Positions 46,165 to 57,560 of a DNA stretch of 64,000 nt are shown here, in pieces. Positions within the stretch are counted from its first letter, which is position 1. Each line of letters starts with the position of its first letter. The notes under the pieces are model-generated. The model was not told where the DNA came from. It saw only the letters and a list, made by a program, of their open reading frames with translations, and made no database searches. The stretch comes from Bettongia penicillata ogilbyi (Eukaryota; Chordata; Mammalia; Diprotodontia; Potoroidae): positions 1,404,771-1,468,770 of the forward strand of contig JAJHZJ010000061.1 of NCBI GenBank assembly GCA_023548195.1. Reading direction: 5' to 3'. Made by a program: the position numbers and the translations under genes.

Positions 46165-46740
46165 TTGTCCCAATATAATATATTGTTTTTCAATTTTTAT
46201 TTAATTTTTAATTTATGGAATGAAACAAGCATTTCCATAACATGATAAGAAAGATGATTGCATGTGAAACTGCAAATCTTTTATGTACAACTTGCTGTCC
46301 TTTTAAATATATGATCAAGTTAGGTAAATTTCTTTTCTTCCTTCTCTCCCATGGCTACCCTTACATACAAATATGTGTATGTGTTTGTGTGCATATGTGT
46401 GTATGTAAAATCATTCTATATATAACTTCTATTTATTGGTTCTTTCTCTGGATGCAGATAGCCTCATCTTTGAGTATTTATAATAGTCAAAATGACTTAT
46501 TTGCACAAAGTTGTTCCTAAAACAATATTGCTGTTACTGTATACACCATTCTCATGGTCCTGCTCATTTTTCTTTTGGTTATTTTGTACAATTCTGTCTG
46601 TATTTTTCTAAGGTCATTCAAGTTCATCATTTCTTATAACACAGTGGTATTCCGTCACAATCGTAAACCACAATTTATTCAGCCCTTTCCTATTTGATGG
46701 ACTGTTTTAATCTGGTGTTTTTAAAGATCAAACCCATTCC
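46165..46740 (-). mobile_element. L1 3'-end fragment, minus strand
   Basis: Reverse of the marsupial L1 3' UTR family: TTTCTCTGGATGCAGATAGC, AATATTGCTGTTACTGTATA and CATTTCTTATAACACAGTGG. It matches the plus-strand copy at 7.8-8.39 kb. It includes a short TG-rich run (46375-46405). Confidence 0.7.
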
Positions 46741-46969
46741 AGCTGCACAGCCAAGGGAAAGAACCTGTTCCCACCCATATGGTAGGACAACACAAAATAT
46801 CTTCTCCCAGATGCAGGTCCCTGCTATCTCCCAAATGGGGGCCTCCATCTTAGGTGATCTGGACATGTGAAAGACCCCATTACACTATAATTTCATTCAA
46901 TAAATTTCTTTATAAGTAAGGCATTGTGTTAGGTTCTATTTTGTTTTGTTATTTGGAGGAGAGGTTGTT

Positions 46970-47074
46970 TCTGAGACTGGGTCTTCCTGTCTTGCCCAGG
47001 CTGGAAGTCCAGGGGCTATTCATCAGTCTATTCTGTTACTGATCAGCATAGGAGATTTGGTCCGTTTGTTGTGT
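46970..47074 (-). pseudogene. 7SL (SRP) RNA pseudogene, 3' part
   Basis: Read on the minus strand, this follows the 3' half of 7SL RNA. Matching blocks include TGCTGATCAGTA-like (here TGCTGATCAGTAACAG), GAATAGCC, CTTCCAGCCTGGGCAAGA and a closing GACC(C)AGTCTC. A T-rich stretch on the plus-strand left side (46941-46953) fits an A-tail of a retroposed copy. It lacks the 7SL 5' Alu domain and most of the S domain, so it is truncated. Marsupials have no Alu, so this derives from 7SL itself. Confidence 0.75.
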
Positions 47075-47109
47075 TTTTTTAATTGGGGCGGATTCATCCC
47101 TCCCGAGAT

Positions 47110-47285
47110 CTAGATCTCTAGAGTTGGAAGGGACTTCAGAGGCAGTTAGTCTGACTCCCTCTCTTTACAGAGGTCACTGAGGCCTGATTGTTGTGGTGTG
47201 GTCTGAAGCCTGTTGCCCAAGCTTAACATGATGGTAAGCATCAGTGGTAGTATTTGAACTCTGATCTTCTGAGTCTCGATGGGAA
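47110..47285 (-). repeat. MIR/marsupial SINE fragment
   Basis: It begins CTAGAGTTGGAAGGGACTTC and has TTTACAGAGGTCACTGAGGC and TTTGAACTCTGATCTTCTGA, the reverse of a SINE core and head. Confidence 0.6.
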
Positions 47286-47425
47286 TCTAAATTCACTGGA
47301 TGACTCTCAAGTAGTAGAGAATTGTTTATGAATGTATGTTTTTAGCACATCCAGTCTTCCTTACTTCTGTTTATGGTATTATCTATCATCTCCTTTCCCC
47401 CTAATTTACTCCTCCAAATTTAACC

Positions 47426-47494
47426 AGACTTGAGAGCTTGAATAGTATAGACTTGAGAGCTTGAATAGTATAGACTTGAGAGCTTGAATAGTAT
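47426..47494. repeat. Perfect tandem repeat, 3 x 23 bp
   Basis: Units at 47426-47448, 47449-47471 and 47472-47494 are identical (AGACTTGAGAGCTTG then AATAGTAT). It lies in SOHLH2 intron 1. Confidence 0.97.
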
Positions 47495-47694
47495 ATAATT
47501 ATCCTGTTGCTTTCTGCCCTATGCAAACTCTGTGTAGATTATCCTGTTCCAAGTACCATATTTTAGGAAGGATGTTAATAGGGTGGACATCTGAGGAAGT
47601 ATAACCAGAATGTGAAAGGAGTCAAGTTCACCTAGTCTCAGAACTGTCTGAAGAAACAGGATGCTTAGTCTGGAGAACAGAAAAGCTGGGGTTA

Positions 47695-48262
47695 TGAGTT
47701 GTTATTCAGTCAAGTCCAACTCTTAATGAACCTGTTTGAGGTTTTCTTGGAGATACTGGAATGATTTGCCATTTTCTTCTCCAACTCATTTTACAGATGA
47801 GAGGCGGCAGCTATGTGGTACAGTGGATAAAGCACCAGTGCAAGAGTCAGGAGGACCTGAGTTCAAATCTCAGCTCAGACATTTGACACTCACTAGCTGT
47901 GTGACCTTGGGCATGTCACTTAACCCCCAATTGCCTCATCCTGGGTCATCTCCAGTCATCCTGATAAGTATCTGGTCACTGGATTCAGATGGCTCTGGAG
48001 GATAAGTGAGGCTGCTGACCTGCACAGCCTTCCCTCCCTCAAAACAAAGTGAAGTGCAAGTCATGTCATCATTTCTGTGATGGCAGGTCTTCTTTGGAAA
48101 TGAAGGACGAACATACACACATACACATAGATGAGAAACTGAGTTAAGTGACATGCACAGGGTCATACAGCTAGTAAGTGTCTGGGACCAGATTTGAACT
48201 TATAAAGATGAGTCTTTCTGATTCAAAGCCCAGGGTATCCACTGTGCCACCTGGCTGCCCAT
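47695..48262 (-). repeat. Marsupial SINE (minus) split by another SINE
   Basis: Left part 47695-47800: GTTGTTATTCAGTCAAGTCC to TTTTACAGATGAG. Right part from about 48130: GATGAGAAACTGAG, AAGTGACATGCACAGGGTCA and CCACTGTGCCACCTGGCTGC. Together they make one reverse-oriented SINE. Confidence 0.85.
47803..48127 (+). repeat. Younger SINE inserted in SINE, plus strand
   Basis: It starts GGCGGCAGCTATGTGGTACA with a good tRNA-like head and a TAGCTGTGTGACCTTGGGC core. The 3' body has ATCTCCAGTCATCCTGATAA and GTGAAGTGCAAGTCATGTCA and ends near ATGAAGGACGAACATACAC. Flanks repeat AGATGAG. Confidence 0.85.
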
Positions 48263-48297
48263 GGTTTATGATAATTTCCTTCATATGCTTGAAATGC

Positions 48298-48299
<2 letters not shown>

Positions 48300-48374
<75 letters not shown>
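48300..48374. repeat. (GA)n microsatellite
   Basis: About 37 uninterrupted GA units, immediately 3' of the nested SINEs. It creates spurious repetitive frames on both strands. Confidence 0.98.
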
Positions 48375-48377
<3 letters not shown>

Positions 48378-48649
48378 GAGAGTTTCTCTGTGTATCTGGC
48401 AGTTAGTCACTTCACACACTGCCTCTGATTGGTCAACAATAGGTCCCACTCAGCCCAATCCTAACCTTGGTCGACCTTGGTTTGGGTTCTGATGGCTCAG
48501 GGTAAATGTCAATAATAGTTTTTTCTGTTTTGGCCAGAAACTGAGGGTCCTCCCCTTTGAGACTTTTTTTTGACTAGGTGAAAGAAGCCATTTTTTCCCC
48601 CTCATTTCTTACCTGGTCTTGATCACTGAAAGGATGTTGCCTCAGATAT

Positions 48650-48865
48650 CACTAAAACCTGGGAAAGACCTTAGCTTAGCAAGGCCAAGGTGTCCCACTG
48701 AATCCGGGGGCCATCTCTAGTCGTCCTGATCTATTTCTTGCTCCTGGACCCAGATGGCTCAGGATGGGGGAGTGAGCCTGGTGATATTCACTTCAATCCA
48801 GTTCACTTGCAAGTCATGATGTCACCTTTCCAATGTCATGGTCCTCTTCCAGGACAGAAAACAGC
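48650..48865 (+). repeat. Marsupial SINE (GATGTCATC-tail family), copy
   Basis: CCAAGGTGTCCCACTGAATC, CTAGTCGTCCTGATCTATTT, CCCAGATGGCTCAGGATGG and CAAGTCATGATGTCACC with CATGGTCCTCTTCCAGGAC. Confidence 0.7.
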
Positions 48866-48899
48866 ATCAAACACCTCTAAGAGGGCGTAGACATGTTGT

Positions 48900-49195
48900 G
48901 TGTGGCCTCAGAGGGCAGAACTAAAAGCGGAGGGTATAGAAGACAAAATCTCATTGCAAAGAGGCAAATTTAGGCTAGATATAAGGAAAACCTTTCTAAT
49001 GATTAGAGCTATTCAGAGGTGCACTGGTCTACCTCAAGAGATCGAGATAGTGAATTACCCCTCATTGAAGATCTCCACTCAAAGCTAGGATGACTGCTTG
49101 TCAAGTATATTCCAGATGAGATTCTTTTTTCAGGTAAGGGTTGGATAAATTAGTCACCTAGATTCTTTCCAACTTTGTGATTCTGTGAAAAGTAG
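48900..49195 (+). repeat. L3/CR1 LINE 3' end
   Basis: Late CR1/L3 order: AGGCAAATTTAGGCTAGATA, a TCCACTCAAAGCTAGGATGA block, GGTTGGATAAATTAGTCACC and the terminal CAACTTTGTGATTCTGTG. Confidence 0.75.
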
Positions 49196-49393
49196 ACACT
49201 TGCAAAAAACAACCACACGGTCTTTTTTTTGGGGAAATTACTAGAAATAATACAAAGTGTACTAATGTCATGAAGTCTGGATATTTGTATCATTTATTTT
49301 TCTCTTCTTGGACAGCTGTGAGTCTTCTCCCAGATGCCTACTAATTGTGTGGTCTTTGTTACTTTTCCCCATCCCATCTCCCATCTACTTTAG

Positions 49394-49608
49394 GCAGAAA
49401 TTGACCTCTTATTAGTCGGAGATGTTGCTGTTGGGAACTTGGCTGAAATTGTACAGAGATTATTTTCAAATACAGCTGAAATCACAATCACCGTTAGTGA
49501 TGTGAAGAGTGCCTCAGTCTTTTTGGACGATTTCACATTCAACATGATTTTCCTGAAGATGAATTCATTGCCAACTGCAGAGGAACTAGAAGCTATCAAA
49601 TTAATTAG
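49394..49608 (+). CDS. SOHLH2: SOHLH2 coding exon 2 (receiver-like N-terminal region)
   Basis: The acceptor is CTTTAG|G at 49393 and the donor is TTAG|GTAAAT at 49609. The exon is 215 nt, entering in phase 0 and leaving with 2 nt of a codon. It encodes about 71 residues beginning AEIDLLLVGDVAV and ending EELEAIKLI. This alternation of hydrophobic strands and helices resembles a response-regulator-like fold and matches the N-terminal part of mammalian SOHLH2 as I recall it. The role of this region is not established from sequence; the DNA-binding bHLH comes later in the protein. A second possible acceptor 4 nt downstream (GCAG, ending 49397) shifts the frame and soon meets a stop, so 49394 is the exon start. 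Intron 1 before it is 7.7 kb and full of repeats. Confidence 0.93.
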
Positions 49609-50884
49609 GTAAATTTTAAAGAGATGAATAAAAGTATAACAGGATATTTCTTAATTAAAAAAAATTTTCGTGCTATTATATGTGATCTGCTTTAAAAAGT
49701 GAAAAATAATTAAGTGAGGGACAAAAGACTTAGTTGTTTGTAGTAAGTGCTTCCATAAATTCACTGGCTTTCCAGGGTAGCATTTATAAACTATAAATAG
49801 AATAATAAAAAATAAAATGAGATAACATAAGACTGTTATTATTCATACATTAAATCTTCATATCAATGTCTTAGGGCACATCTTATCATTGCCTTATTAG
49901 TTGTCACTGCTCCATGAAGATAATAACTGGATATCCAGTATCTCAGTGTGTGGAGTCTATGTCTATAGGCTAGGTTGGCCCCCTGTGTGGGAGTGAGGGT
50001 GGTGGTGGGGTTTTAATATCCTGTTGTTAATCTGTTCTTTTTATTTTGGAAGGGTTCTGGGATGAAAGCAGGGATTAAAGCACTATGTACATTCTAAATG
50101 CTAGCTATTAATAGGTCTAAATCAGAGCTGTCTCCGTATTCCCGTTCCATCTTAAAGCCCTGTGGGCTGGCACAGGTCAGTTCCAGAGGACTGAGGAACC
50201 GGAGATAGAAGAAATGATCTTAAGACTATCTCCTAGTCTAAGTCCCTTCCGGAGATCTAGACTGAGCTGACTTTCTTGAGATGTGGTTTGTGGTACCTTG
50301 AAACTACCAGAGAGCTCCTATGAAGCCAATCCAAACAAATACTGCAAACTTACCCCTTCTCACAAAATACATACATATACTGGGATTCAATTAATTTGAA
50401 TCAGTTTATGTGGTTGAGGGTGCAAGGATGTGAGGTAGGCAGGCCGATAATTTATATTCTTACAGTGTGATGCTAATAGGTTTCAAGCCGACAGAGATTT
50501 AGGATTTGTTACTGTACAAAATGGAGCACTCGCTTTTATTAACCATTAAACTAAAAGGGAAAAGGAAAGCTCATTTGTTTAGTACTGTGTCATAAACTCT
50601 GTAAACAAAGAGGCTTTCTGGTTATAATCAACACACTTGTAGAAGTTTTCTAGAGGTAGAAATACAAATGAGAATTTGGGACCAAGTAAACCCTATTGTC
50701 CATCTGAGCCCCAAATGTCTGTTATTCATAATTGTATTTAAATGACTGCCCTCTTCAGCAGTGACTAATTTTTAGGATTTTAGAAATCTTAAAGATTTTT
50801 TGAGGATTATTTTACTTCTGCTTCCCATGTAGACCATGAACAGAGACATGTAGGATTTAGTTTCCTTCTTAAAGGAAAGCCAAA

Positions 50885-51305
50885 TGTTCTTTTTTTTTTA
50901 AAATTTTTGAATTTTAATTAATTTTTTATTTTCAACATTTATTTTTTTTTTAGATTTCAAGTTCTAAATTTTTGCCCATTCCTTTCCTCTCTTTTCCCCG
51001 AGATGGCATGCAATCTGATGTAGGCTATACGTGTACAATCATATTAAACATATTTCCACATTAGTCATGTTGTGAAAGAAGAATCAGAACAAAAGGGAAT
51101 AACTATGAGAAAGAAAAAAAAAGAAAAAATAGTATGTTTCAATTTGCATTCAGACTTCATAGTTCTTTCTCTGGATGTGGATAGCATTTTCCATCCTGAG
51201 TCTTTCAGAATTGTCTTAGATCACTGTATTGCTGAGAAGAGCTAAGTTTATTAAAGTTGGTCATTGCGCCATGTTGCTGTTACTGAGAACCAAATTTTCT
51301 TAAAG
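50885..51305 (-). mobile_element. L1 3'-end fragment, minus strand
   Basis: Same family as 46.17 kb: GTTCTTTCTCTGGATGTGGA, ACTGTATTGCTGAGAAGAGC and a GTTGCTGTTACTGAGAACC end. Confidence 0.7.
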
Positions 51306-51879
51306 CCAAGGGATAAATAGGAAGGTCACCTAAAGAAAACAACTTATAGATGAATATAAAAATTTTCTTAAAACATAAAACTAAGGGATTAGGAAAATGA
51401 TTTTGATGAGGAGCAGTCAAAACAAGATTACTTGGGACCATACCAAATTAGAACTGGATTTCTTGGTCTCCTTGGCTGCCAGGAATTCTGAGTTTCATGT
51501 AATCCAAGTTGGAAATAACTCAAAACATCCATTTCAGCTGGTCGTATTCCCTGTAGACCACCTGCCCCCCAAATCTAGCTTTTCCTTGAAGATCCCCAGT
51601 GAGGGGAAACTAATTTCCTACCAAGGTGTCCCACTTCATTTTTGGGTACCTTTAAATGTTGGAATTTTTATTCTTTACATCAAGCCTAACTCTGCTTCTC
51701 TGCAACTCCCAGTTGGTGGTTTACACTTGATCTTATGGGAAGCAGGACAGATTTAACCTCTGTTCCACAAGAGGAAGAAAGGCAGTGCATTCCTGGCTTT
51801 AGGGCACAGCATGTGCAAAGGCTATGATGGAAGGAGATGGAATGTCACATGTAAGAAACAAGAAGCCTAAGTTTTGGCA

Positions 51880-52265
51880 GGTTTGTAACATATTCAAGAT
51901 GGAGTTCGTCTACCCCAAGCCCACTGTCCTTCCTAATTTCCCTATTTCCATTGAAAATTTCCTTCAAAAGTGCCACCAACTTAAGAGGTCTTTACTGATT
52001 CCCCCAGCTTCTAGTATTTCCCCTCTAAGTTACTGGTATATTCTATATACAGTGCCCCCAAAATGTTAGTGCAGTTTTAAGTTGTAATAACAGAAAACTG
52101 GACCTGGACGTTTGGGGGATTCTATGTCTTATATGTATATATAGGTCTCTCCCCAGAGAATGGGAACTCCTTGAGGGAAGGGGCTATTTTATTTTTACTT
52201 CTATATCCTTGGCACCTACAGTACCTGTCACTGGGCAGGCACTCCAGTGAGTGTTTAACACCATC
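51880..52265 (+). repeat. L2 LINE fragment with 3' end
   Basis: An L2 body (51.93-52.03 kb), then GAGAATGGGAACTCCTTGAG and TATCCTTGGCACCTACAGTA to the tail. Confidence 0.65.
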
Positions 52266-52274
52266 ATTTCAGTT

Positions 52275-52545
52275 ACCCAAGTTAGGAGCAGCTAGATGAT
52301 GCAGGGAACAAAGCACTGAATCTGGATTCAGGAAGACCTGAGTTCAAATTCTGCCTCAGATTCTCACTAGTTGTATGACCCTGGACAAATCATTTGACTT
52401 GTCTGCCTCAGTTTCCTCAAGTGTAAATTGAAGATAATAATAACACCCACCTCCAAGGGTCATCCTAAGGATCAAATGAGATACTATTTGTGAAGCAGTT
52501 AGTACAGTGTCTGAAACGTAGTAGGCATTTATTAAGTGCTTGTCT
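52275..52545 (+). repeat. MIR-type SINE, nearly full length
   Basis: A tRNA-like head (AGCAGCTAGATGATGCAGGG), TGAGTTCAAATTCTGCCTCA, a CTCAGTTTCCTCAAGTGTAA core and the MIR tail ending GGCATTTATTAAGTGCTTGT. Confidence 0.85.
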
Positions 52546-52559
52546 GGCCTGACCTTCCT

Positions 52560-52830
52560 TCCACCCAGGTTCTCAACCCTGTACTCATCTTACAGTCTTT
52601 ACTCTGTTTCCCTCTGAGCACCTCATAAGTTCCTGAGGCTTGATAATCTCTCTGGAACATCTCTTACACCTCTTCTCCTCCCCCATCCCCCCAATGCAGC
52701 CCTCATCACCACTTGCCCGAACTATGGGAATAATTTCCTTAATCTTCTGGCCTCTAGTCCCTCATGTTTACAATACATCCTCCACACATGGAGCAAATCA
52801 ACATTTCAGAATACCATGAGACTACTTGTT
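52560..52830 (+). repeat. L2-like fragment
   Basis: A C/T-rich L2 body in plus orientation. Confidence 0.4.
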
Positions 52831-53244
52831 AGGGAAGCCTCAGTGATTCCCTGTTGTCACTAGAAAAAAAATATAAACTCTGTTTAATTTTTTAAAAAAT
52901 TTTAAATTCTTTTGCTTTTAACACCACCTTATTCCAAATATATCTCTCTACAATCCCTTGTAAAAAAGAAAAAAGAAACAAGGATAGTTGATCAAAACAA
53001 ACCAACAGACCATCCAGATCTCATAGTAGATGTGTTCAAACTCTATTTGTTTGATATTTAATATCCTTTACAATGTGATACTAACCACCTTTCTAGACTT
53101 GTTTTGTATTATTTTACAATTCAGGAGTGGGGAACCGGCAGCCTCAAGGCCACGTGTGGCTCTTTGGCAGCGGCAGGTTCCCCACCCCGTTCTACATTAT
53201 CCAGTCTATCTTGGTCTTCCTACACAATACAATACCATTTAGTC

Positions 53245-53400
53245 TACTAGCAGTATAGTGCAGTGGAAAGAGAATTGGATTTAGTTTCCAAGGAACCCAG
53301 TTTGAATGGTCACTTATAACCTCCCTGGACTCAGTTTTCTCACCTGTAAAATGAGGCTAGACCAGATTACCTGTGAGACCCTTTCCATTTCTTAATCTAT
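53245..53400 (+). repeat. MIR fragment
   Basis: AGTATAGTGCAGTGGAAAGA head, CTGGACTCAGTTTTCTCACC and TGTAAAATGAGGCTAGACCA. Confidence 0.75.
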
Positions 53401-53715
53401 GATCCCCATACATTGGCATTCAGTCGCCTGCTGCAATGCTTTGCACAAGCTGTCAGTTCTCCCTGGAAGGCCTTCTTGCCTCCTGTCTGCTTCCCAGAAG
53501 CACTGATTCCCTTCAGGTTTTAGCCAAGTGATGTTTGGGTTTTACACATACATACATACATACATATATATGACCTTCCCAGATTTTCACAGTCGTTCGT
53601 GTTCATCTCTTCTTCCTGAATTCTTATTTTATGTATATATTTTGTGTTTTCCTCTCTGTGCATGCTTTTCCTGAACATAAGTGAGACCCTTGTGGACAGG
53701 GATTAAGAGTTCAAG
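53400..53715 (+). repeat. L2-like fragment
   Basis: L2 body order with CTGGAAGGCCTTCTTGCCTC; it includes a short ACAT run (53545-53565). The tail is worn (GTGGACAGGGATTAAGAG). Confidence 0.5.
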
Positions 53716-54694
53716 ATTCTCACCATTGTCAGTTTTCATCCCATCCACTCCGAGGACTAGTCCTGTCCTTTCTTTTATAAATACTTAATGTTAGATTTTT
53801 TTTTCTATCTTCCTTTTGAACCTTACAGATTTTTTTGTTTGTTTTGACATGGGTCACCAGCCTGAGCACTTTCTGAGATTTAGTATTTCTGAGGCCATTC
53901 TCAGGGGGCTTTGCCACACTTTTTCAGCGGCCTGACCCTGTTTCCGATGTCATTTTAAAAATCTTAGTTGATCGTGAGTTTCCTACACTGCCGCTCCTAG
54001 TTTCATTCAGTAGCTTGCTTCTTTCCACTTTATCAGAATCACACTCTTTCATTGACCTCCTGCAAAACACTAGCCTGTTTGAGCCTACCTGTTCTTTCTC
54101 TGCACTCTTCAAAATCTGTTTTCTTTGGTCAATGCCTAGCTTTCCTGTCCTTTATCATGAATTCTGTGATGGAGTGATCCCATATTCCTAATAGAAACTC
54201 AGATCTTACATGTTTGAAGAGTCCTGGTGTGTGCAGTCTGCCTTTTAATCCCTTCAATTCCTGTGTGATTTATCTGCTTATAAACCCTTCTTTTGATGCT
54301 ATCTATGTCTCTTTCTTCAGTACTTTTCCCTACCTTAAACATGGTTTGTAGAATATTTGAGTGTAGTCTATAATCACATACCAATTAAAAGAACAAGAAG
54401 GAACAGAATCAAACAGCATTGATAGTAAAAGTAATTAAAACCGCTTTGTTTGAATTTCAGGGATGGTGGAGATCCTCTTAATAGTAAATGTTTACATATG
54501 GTAATTTTAATTATTTTCATTGTATACCTTTGTCAATTTTTTCCTCTCTCAAGGAGATATTATTTAGTAATATGGATTATATGGTAGTGGAGAGGTGGAA
54601 AGGAAAGAATATGTGGCCTTTATTGGGACCTTTGAAGTAGGTAATTAGATTATTGTAGATAGCAGTAGTGCAAATTGATGAAATACTACAAAAG
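53716..54694. other. Intronic, unassigned
   Basis: Moderately complex DNA with a few minus-strand frames of about 60 codons; no family or exon recognised. Confidence 0.4.
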
Positions 54695-54905
54695 TTAGGT
54701 TTATAAAAAAGCATTTTACAAATACTAATTCATTGTATCCTCACAGTAGCTGGAGGTAGATATTTTTTGTCTCTATGTTACAACTGCAAATCTAAGTGAC
54801 TTGCCCACAGGCGTACAGTTAATAAGTATCTGAAGCAGGATTAGAACTCAGGACTTCCTTAATCCAAGTCCAGTGCTCTATTTAGCCACTGTACCGCCTG
54901 ACTGA
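54695..54905 (-). repeat. MIR, minus strand
   Basis: AAGTGACTTGCCCACAGGCG, then AGAACTCAGGACTTCC and the tRNA-like head reversed near 54895 (CACTGTACCGCC). Confidence 0.8.
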
Positions 54906-55814
54906 TGCTTCATTCATACATTCAATTTAAGTTTGAGATCTCTGCTATGGATCATTTTAACTTCTCTGGGCTTTTTTGTGTGTACCATCATAGGTGTAAA
55001 TTTTACTTAGAGCTTGAAGGAAACAGTGGAAAGGGATCATCTTGTCTGTTCTCTCACTTCATATATGTCCTGGAGAAAAGAAGTGATTCATTAAAAATCA
55101 AAAAGCTAGATTTGGCTTGCGTGTCTTAAAACCCCAGGTATGCCCGGAAAAAAAGGTAGCATGGCAATTTCTCAAGTCCTCGATCCTTTTCCCACATACA
55201 CCTCTTAGAAAGCAATGAGTTTTTCACTTCATCAGTTCAAGGTAGTTAGATCCAAAAAGTCCTGGTTAATTCAGAACATAAACTAACATCCCATAAAGTC
55301 CTTTTAAGCACCATGAAAGGTGAGGTGCTGCATTCCCATTGTTTCATGGGCACTTTGAGAGCTATGGAATCTTTTTCAATTACAAACCAGTTAGAAATCA
55401 CAAACTATTAATATGGTTTCCTTGGTCAGTGGACTATACAACAGTTAATCATCCAAATTGGGTGCTTAAGGTCCCTAATCCTTGTTTTTTAATGTTGAAA
55501 TTGAAGTAATAAAAGGTGGACTTCCATACTTAGTGAATTCAGGGAAACTGATAGAAAGTACAATACTTTGAGGGCAAAAGCCAAGAAGAAGGTATACAGC
55601 CATGGTGAATAATGTTTGAGACATACATGCTGTATTTGAAAAGGCGAATATCTAACTATGTTCATATTAACATACTTTTTGCCCATTAAAATATTTATGT
55701 TTGAACCACCTTGAATTTAAACTTGATGCATATACTCCCATCATCAAGAAAAAAGTGACAAATTTTTAGAATACAAATTATAGGTTCACAGGTGATAGTG
55801 TTATATATTATCTG

Positions 55815-55975
55815 AAAGGGACTTCGGAGGTCATCTTACCAGATCCTTTCATTTGATAGATGAAGAAAGAGGTCCAGACAAGTGATGTGGCTTAATGATT
55901 CAGTCAGGATTTGAACCAGGTTTTCTCACTCCAAACCCAGCATGCTTTCCACTGTGCCAAGTAGTTCCTCATTTT
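55815..55975 (-). repeat. MIR/SINE fragment, minus strand
   Basis: AAGGGACTTCGGAGGTCATC, GGATTTGAACCAGGTTTTCT and TTTCCACTGTGCCAAGTAG. Confidence 0.7.
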
Positions 55976-56464
55976 TTTATGTATACTTAGGCCCTCAAAT
56001 TAAGGATCTTTGTCTAAGAAGGAAAATAATAAAAACATGATTTGACAAAGACAACAAAAAAAGAACCAGGATCTTTAAAAAGCAATAATAGATATATGGG
56101 AATTAGGTTTTATCTTGATGCCTGTGGAAACTAGAAACCTCAGTGTATAATTTAATTTATTGATTGAGAGAGAGGATATGATTGAATAGCTAAGGTTGTG
56201 AGGAGAATATTGGATTCTGAGAACTCTACTGATTATTGAATATGTATGTATACAAATTTACAATCTCTATTCTCCAGGAGGGAAGCTGTCTTGGTTAGCA
56301 GTTGATTCTGTACTAATACCCCAAAGACCAAAGTGCTGACCCTACTCTAAAGCTCATAATCTAAAACTGGTGTATATAAATATATGTGCACAAGTCTGTC
56401 ACATTTTAGCATGTGTCCAAGTGACTTTTGTCATCTAATTCTTTGAAAAAATGCATAATAATAG

Positions 56465-56960
56465 TTTTTATTTAGTATTTTATTTTTCTCCAGTTAAATG
56501 CAAAAACAATTTTTAACATTCATTTTTCAAATTTTGAGTTCCAAATTCTCTTCCTTCCTTCCTCCCCCACTTCCCTACCCCATTGAGAAAGAAAGCAATT
56601 CAATAGAGGTTATACATGCAAAACATATCCATAATAGTCACGTTGTGAAAGAAAACAGACAAAAGATACTTAGGAAAAATAGAGTTAAAAAAAAGTATCC
56701 TTCAGTCTATATTCAGACACCATTAGTTCTTTCTCTGGGGATAGCATTTTTCATCATAAGTTCTTCAGAGTTTTCTTGGACCACTGTATGGCTGAGAATA
56801 GCCAAGTCATTCACAGCTGATTGTTTTGCACTATTGCTGTTTGTACACAATACAGTTCACTTTGCATCAGCTCATGTAAGTCTCTCCAGACTTTTCTGAG
56901 AGCTTCCTACCCATCATTTTCCATAGCACAATAGTATTTCATAACAATTACAGGAAAGGC
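56465..56960 (-). mobile_element. L1 3'-end fragment, minus strand
   Basis: It starts with the L1 terminus reversed (AACATTCATTTTTCAAATTT, then GAGTTCCAAATTCTC) and continues with GTTGTGAAAGAAAACAGAC and CATAGCACAATAGTATTTCA. Confidence 0.75.
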
Positions 56961-56969
56961 AGGGATAAG

Positions 56970-57560
56970 GAAGGCAGTACAGTCTAGGAATGGGAAAAAG
57001 GACACCTGTGCAAATGCATGGAGATGGCAGTAGAATGGTGAGTTTAAGGCTTTGTAGGCTAATTTGACTGGAATATACATGAAAATAGTAAAATAAAAAC
57101 TATAGCCACATAGGTTAGAGCCAGTCTATTAAGCACTTTAAATAACAGACTGAAGAGTTTGTATTTTGTCTTAGTGGTAATATGAATTTGCTAAAGATTT
57201 TCGAGCAGGAGAGTGGTATAGGCAGATCTGGACCTAAGAAAGATTATCTTGGCATCTCTGGTGGATGGAAAGGGGGAGAGAATGGAAGATTGGTTAGAAT
57301 CTTTATTCCAGCAGTCCAGGGGAGAAAAGATGAGGGCTTGACTGGGGTGGTAGTCATGTCAATGGAGAGAAGAGGATGGATGTAAGAGATACGGTGAAAG
57401 CAGACTCAACAAGACTTGGCAATTAATGGTATATGGAAGTGTAAGGGAAGGAAAGAGTCTTTGATGACACCTTCAGGGACCAGAAAGATGGTGGTACTCT
57501 CAACAGAAATAGGCAAATTTAATGAGGGGTCAGTTGAGGGGGGGAGGATGTTTCATTTTG
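56970..57560 (+). repeat. Unnamed dispersed repeat, copy 3
   Basis: Blocks shared with the copy at 61.6 kb: GGCTTTGTAGGCTAATTTGA, GAGCAGGAGAGTGG, CCAGCAGTCCAGGGGAGAAA and TTGACTGGGGTGGTAGTCAT. Confidence 0.6.

Larger units (their letters stand above)
41655..49393 (+). other. SOHLH2: SOHLH2 intron 1
   Basis: This 7.7-kb GT-AG intron contains the distal part of the CpG island, MIR copies (43.37-43.72 kb), L1 3'-end sequence (46.17-46.74 kb), a 7SL RNA pseudogene, a 3 x 23-bp tandem repeat, nested SINEs, a long GA microsatellite, and an L3/CR1 3' end just before exon 2. Positions 43.75-46.1 kb show nothing I can assign. Confidence 0.8.

Noticed and set aside
46970..47074. Alu-like sequence (CTTGCCCAGGCTGGA)
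   Set aside because: The match continues into the 7SL S-domain part (CTGATCAGCA), which Alu lacks, and the genome is marsupial; called a 7SL pseudogene instead.
47426..47494. CRISPR-like array
   Set aside because: Units abut directly without spacers in a vertebrate intron; it is a simple tandem repeat.
48171..48492. Frames with long Arg-Glu or Ser-Leu repeats on both strands
   Set aside because: Created by the (GA)n microsatellite.
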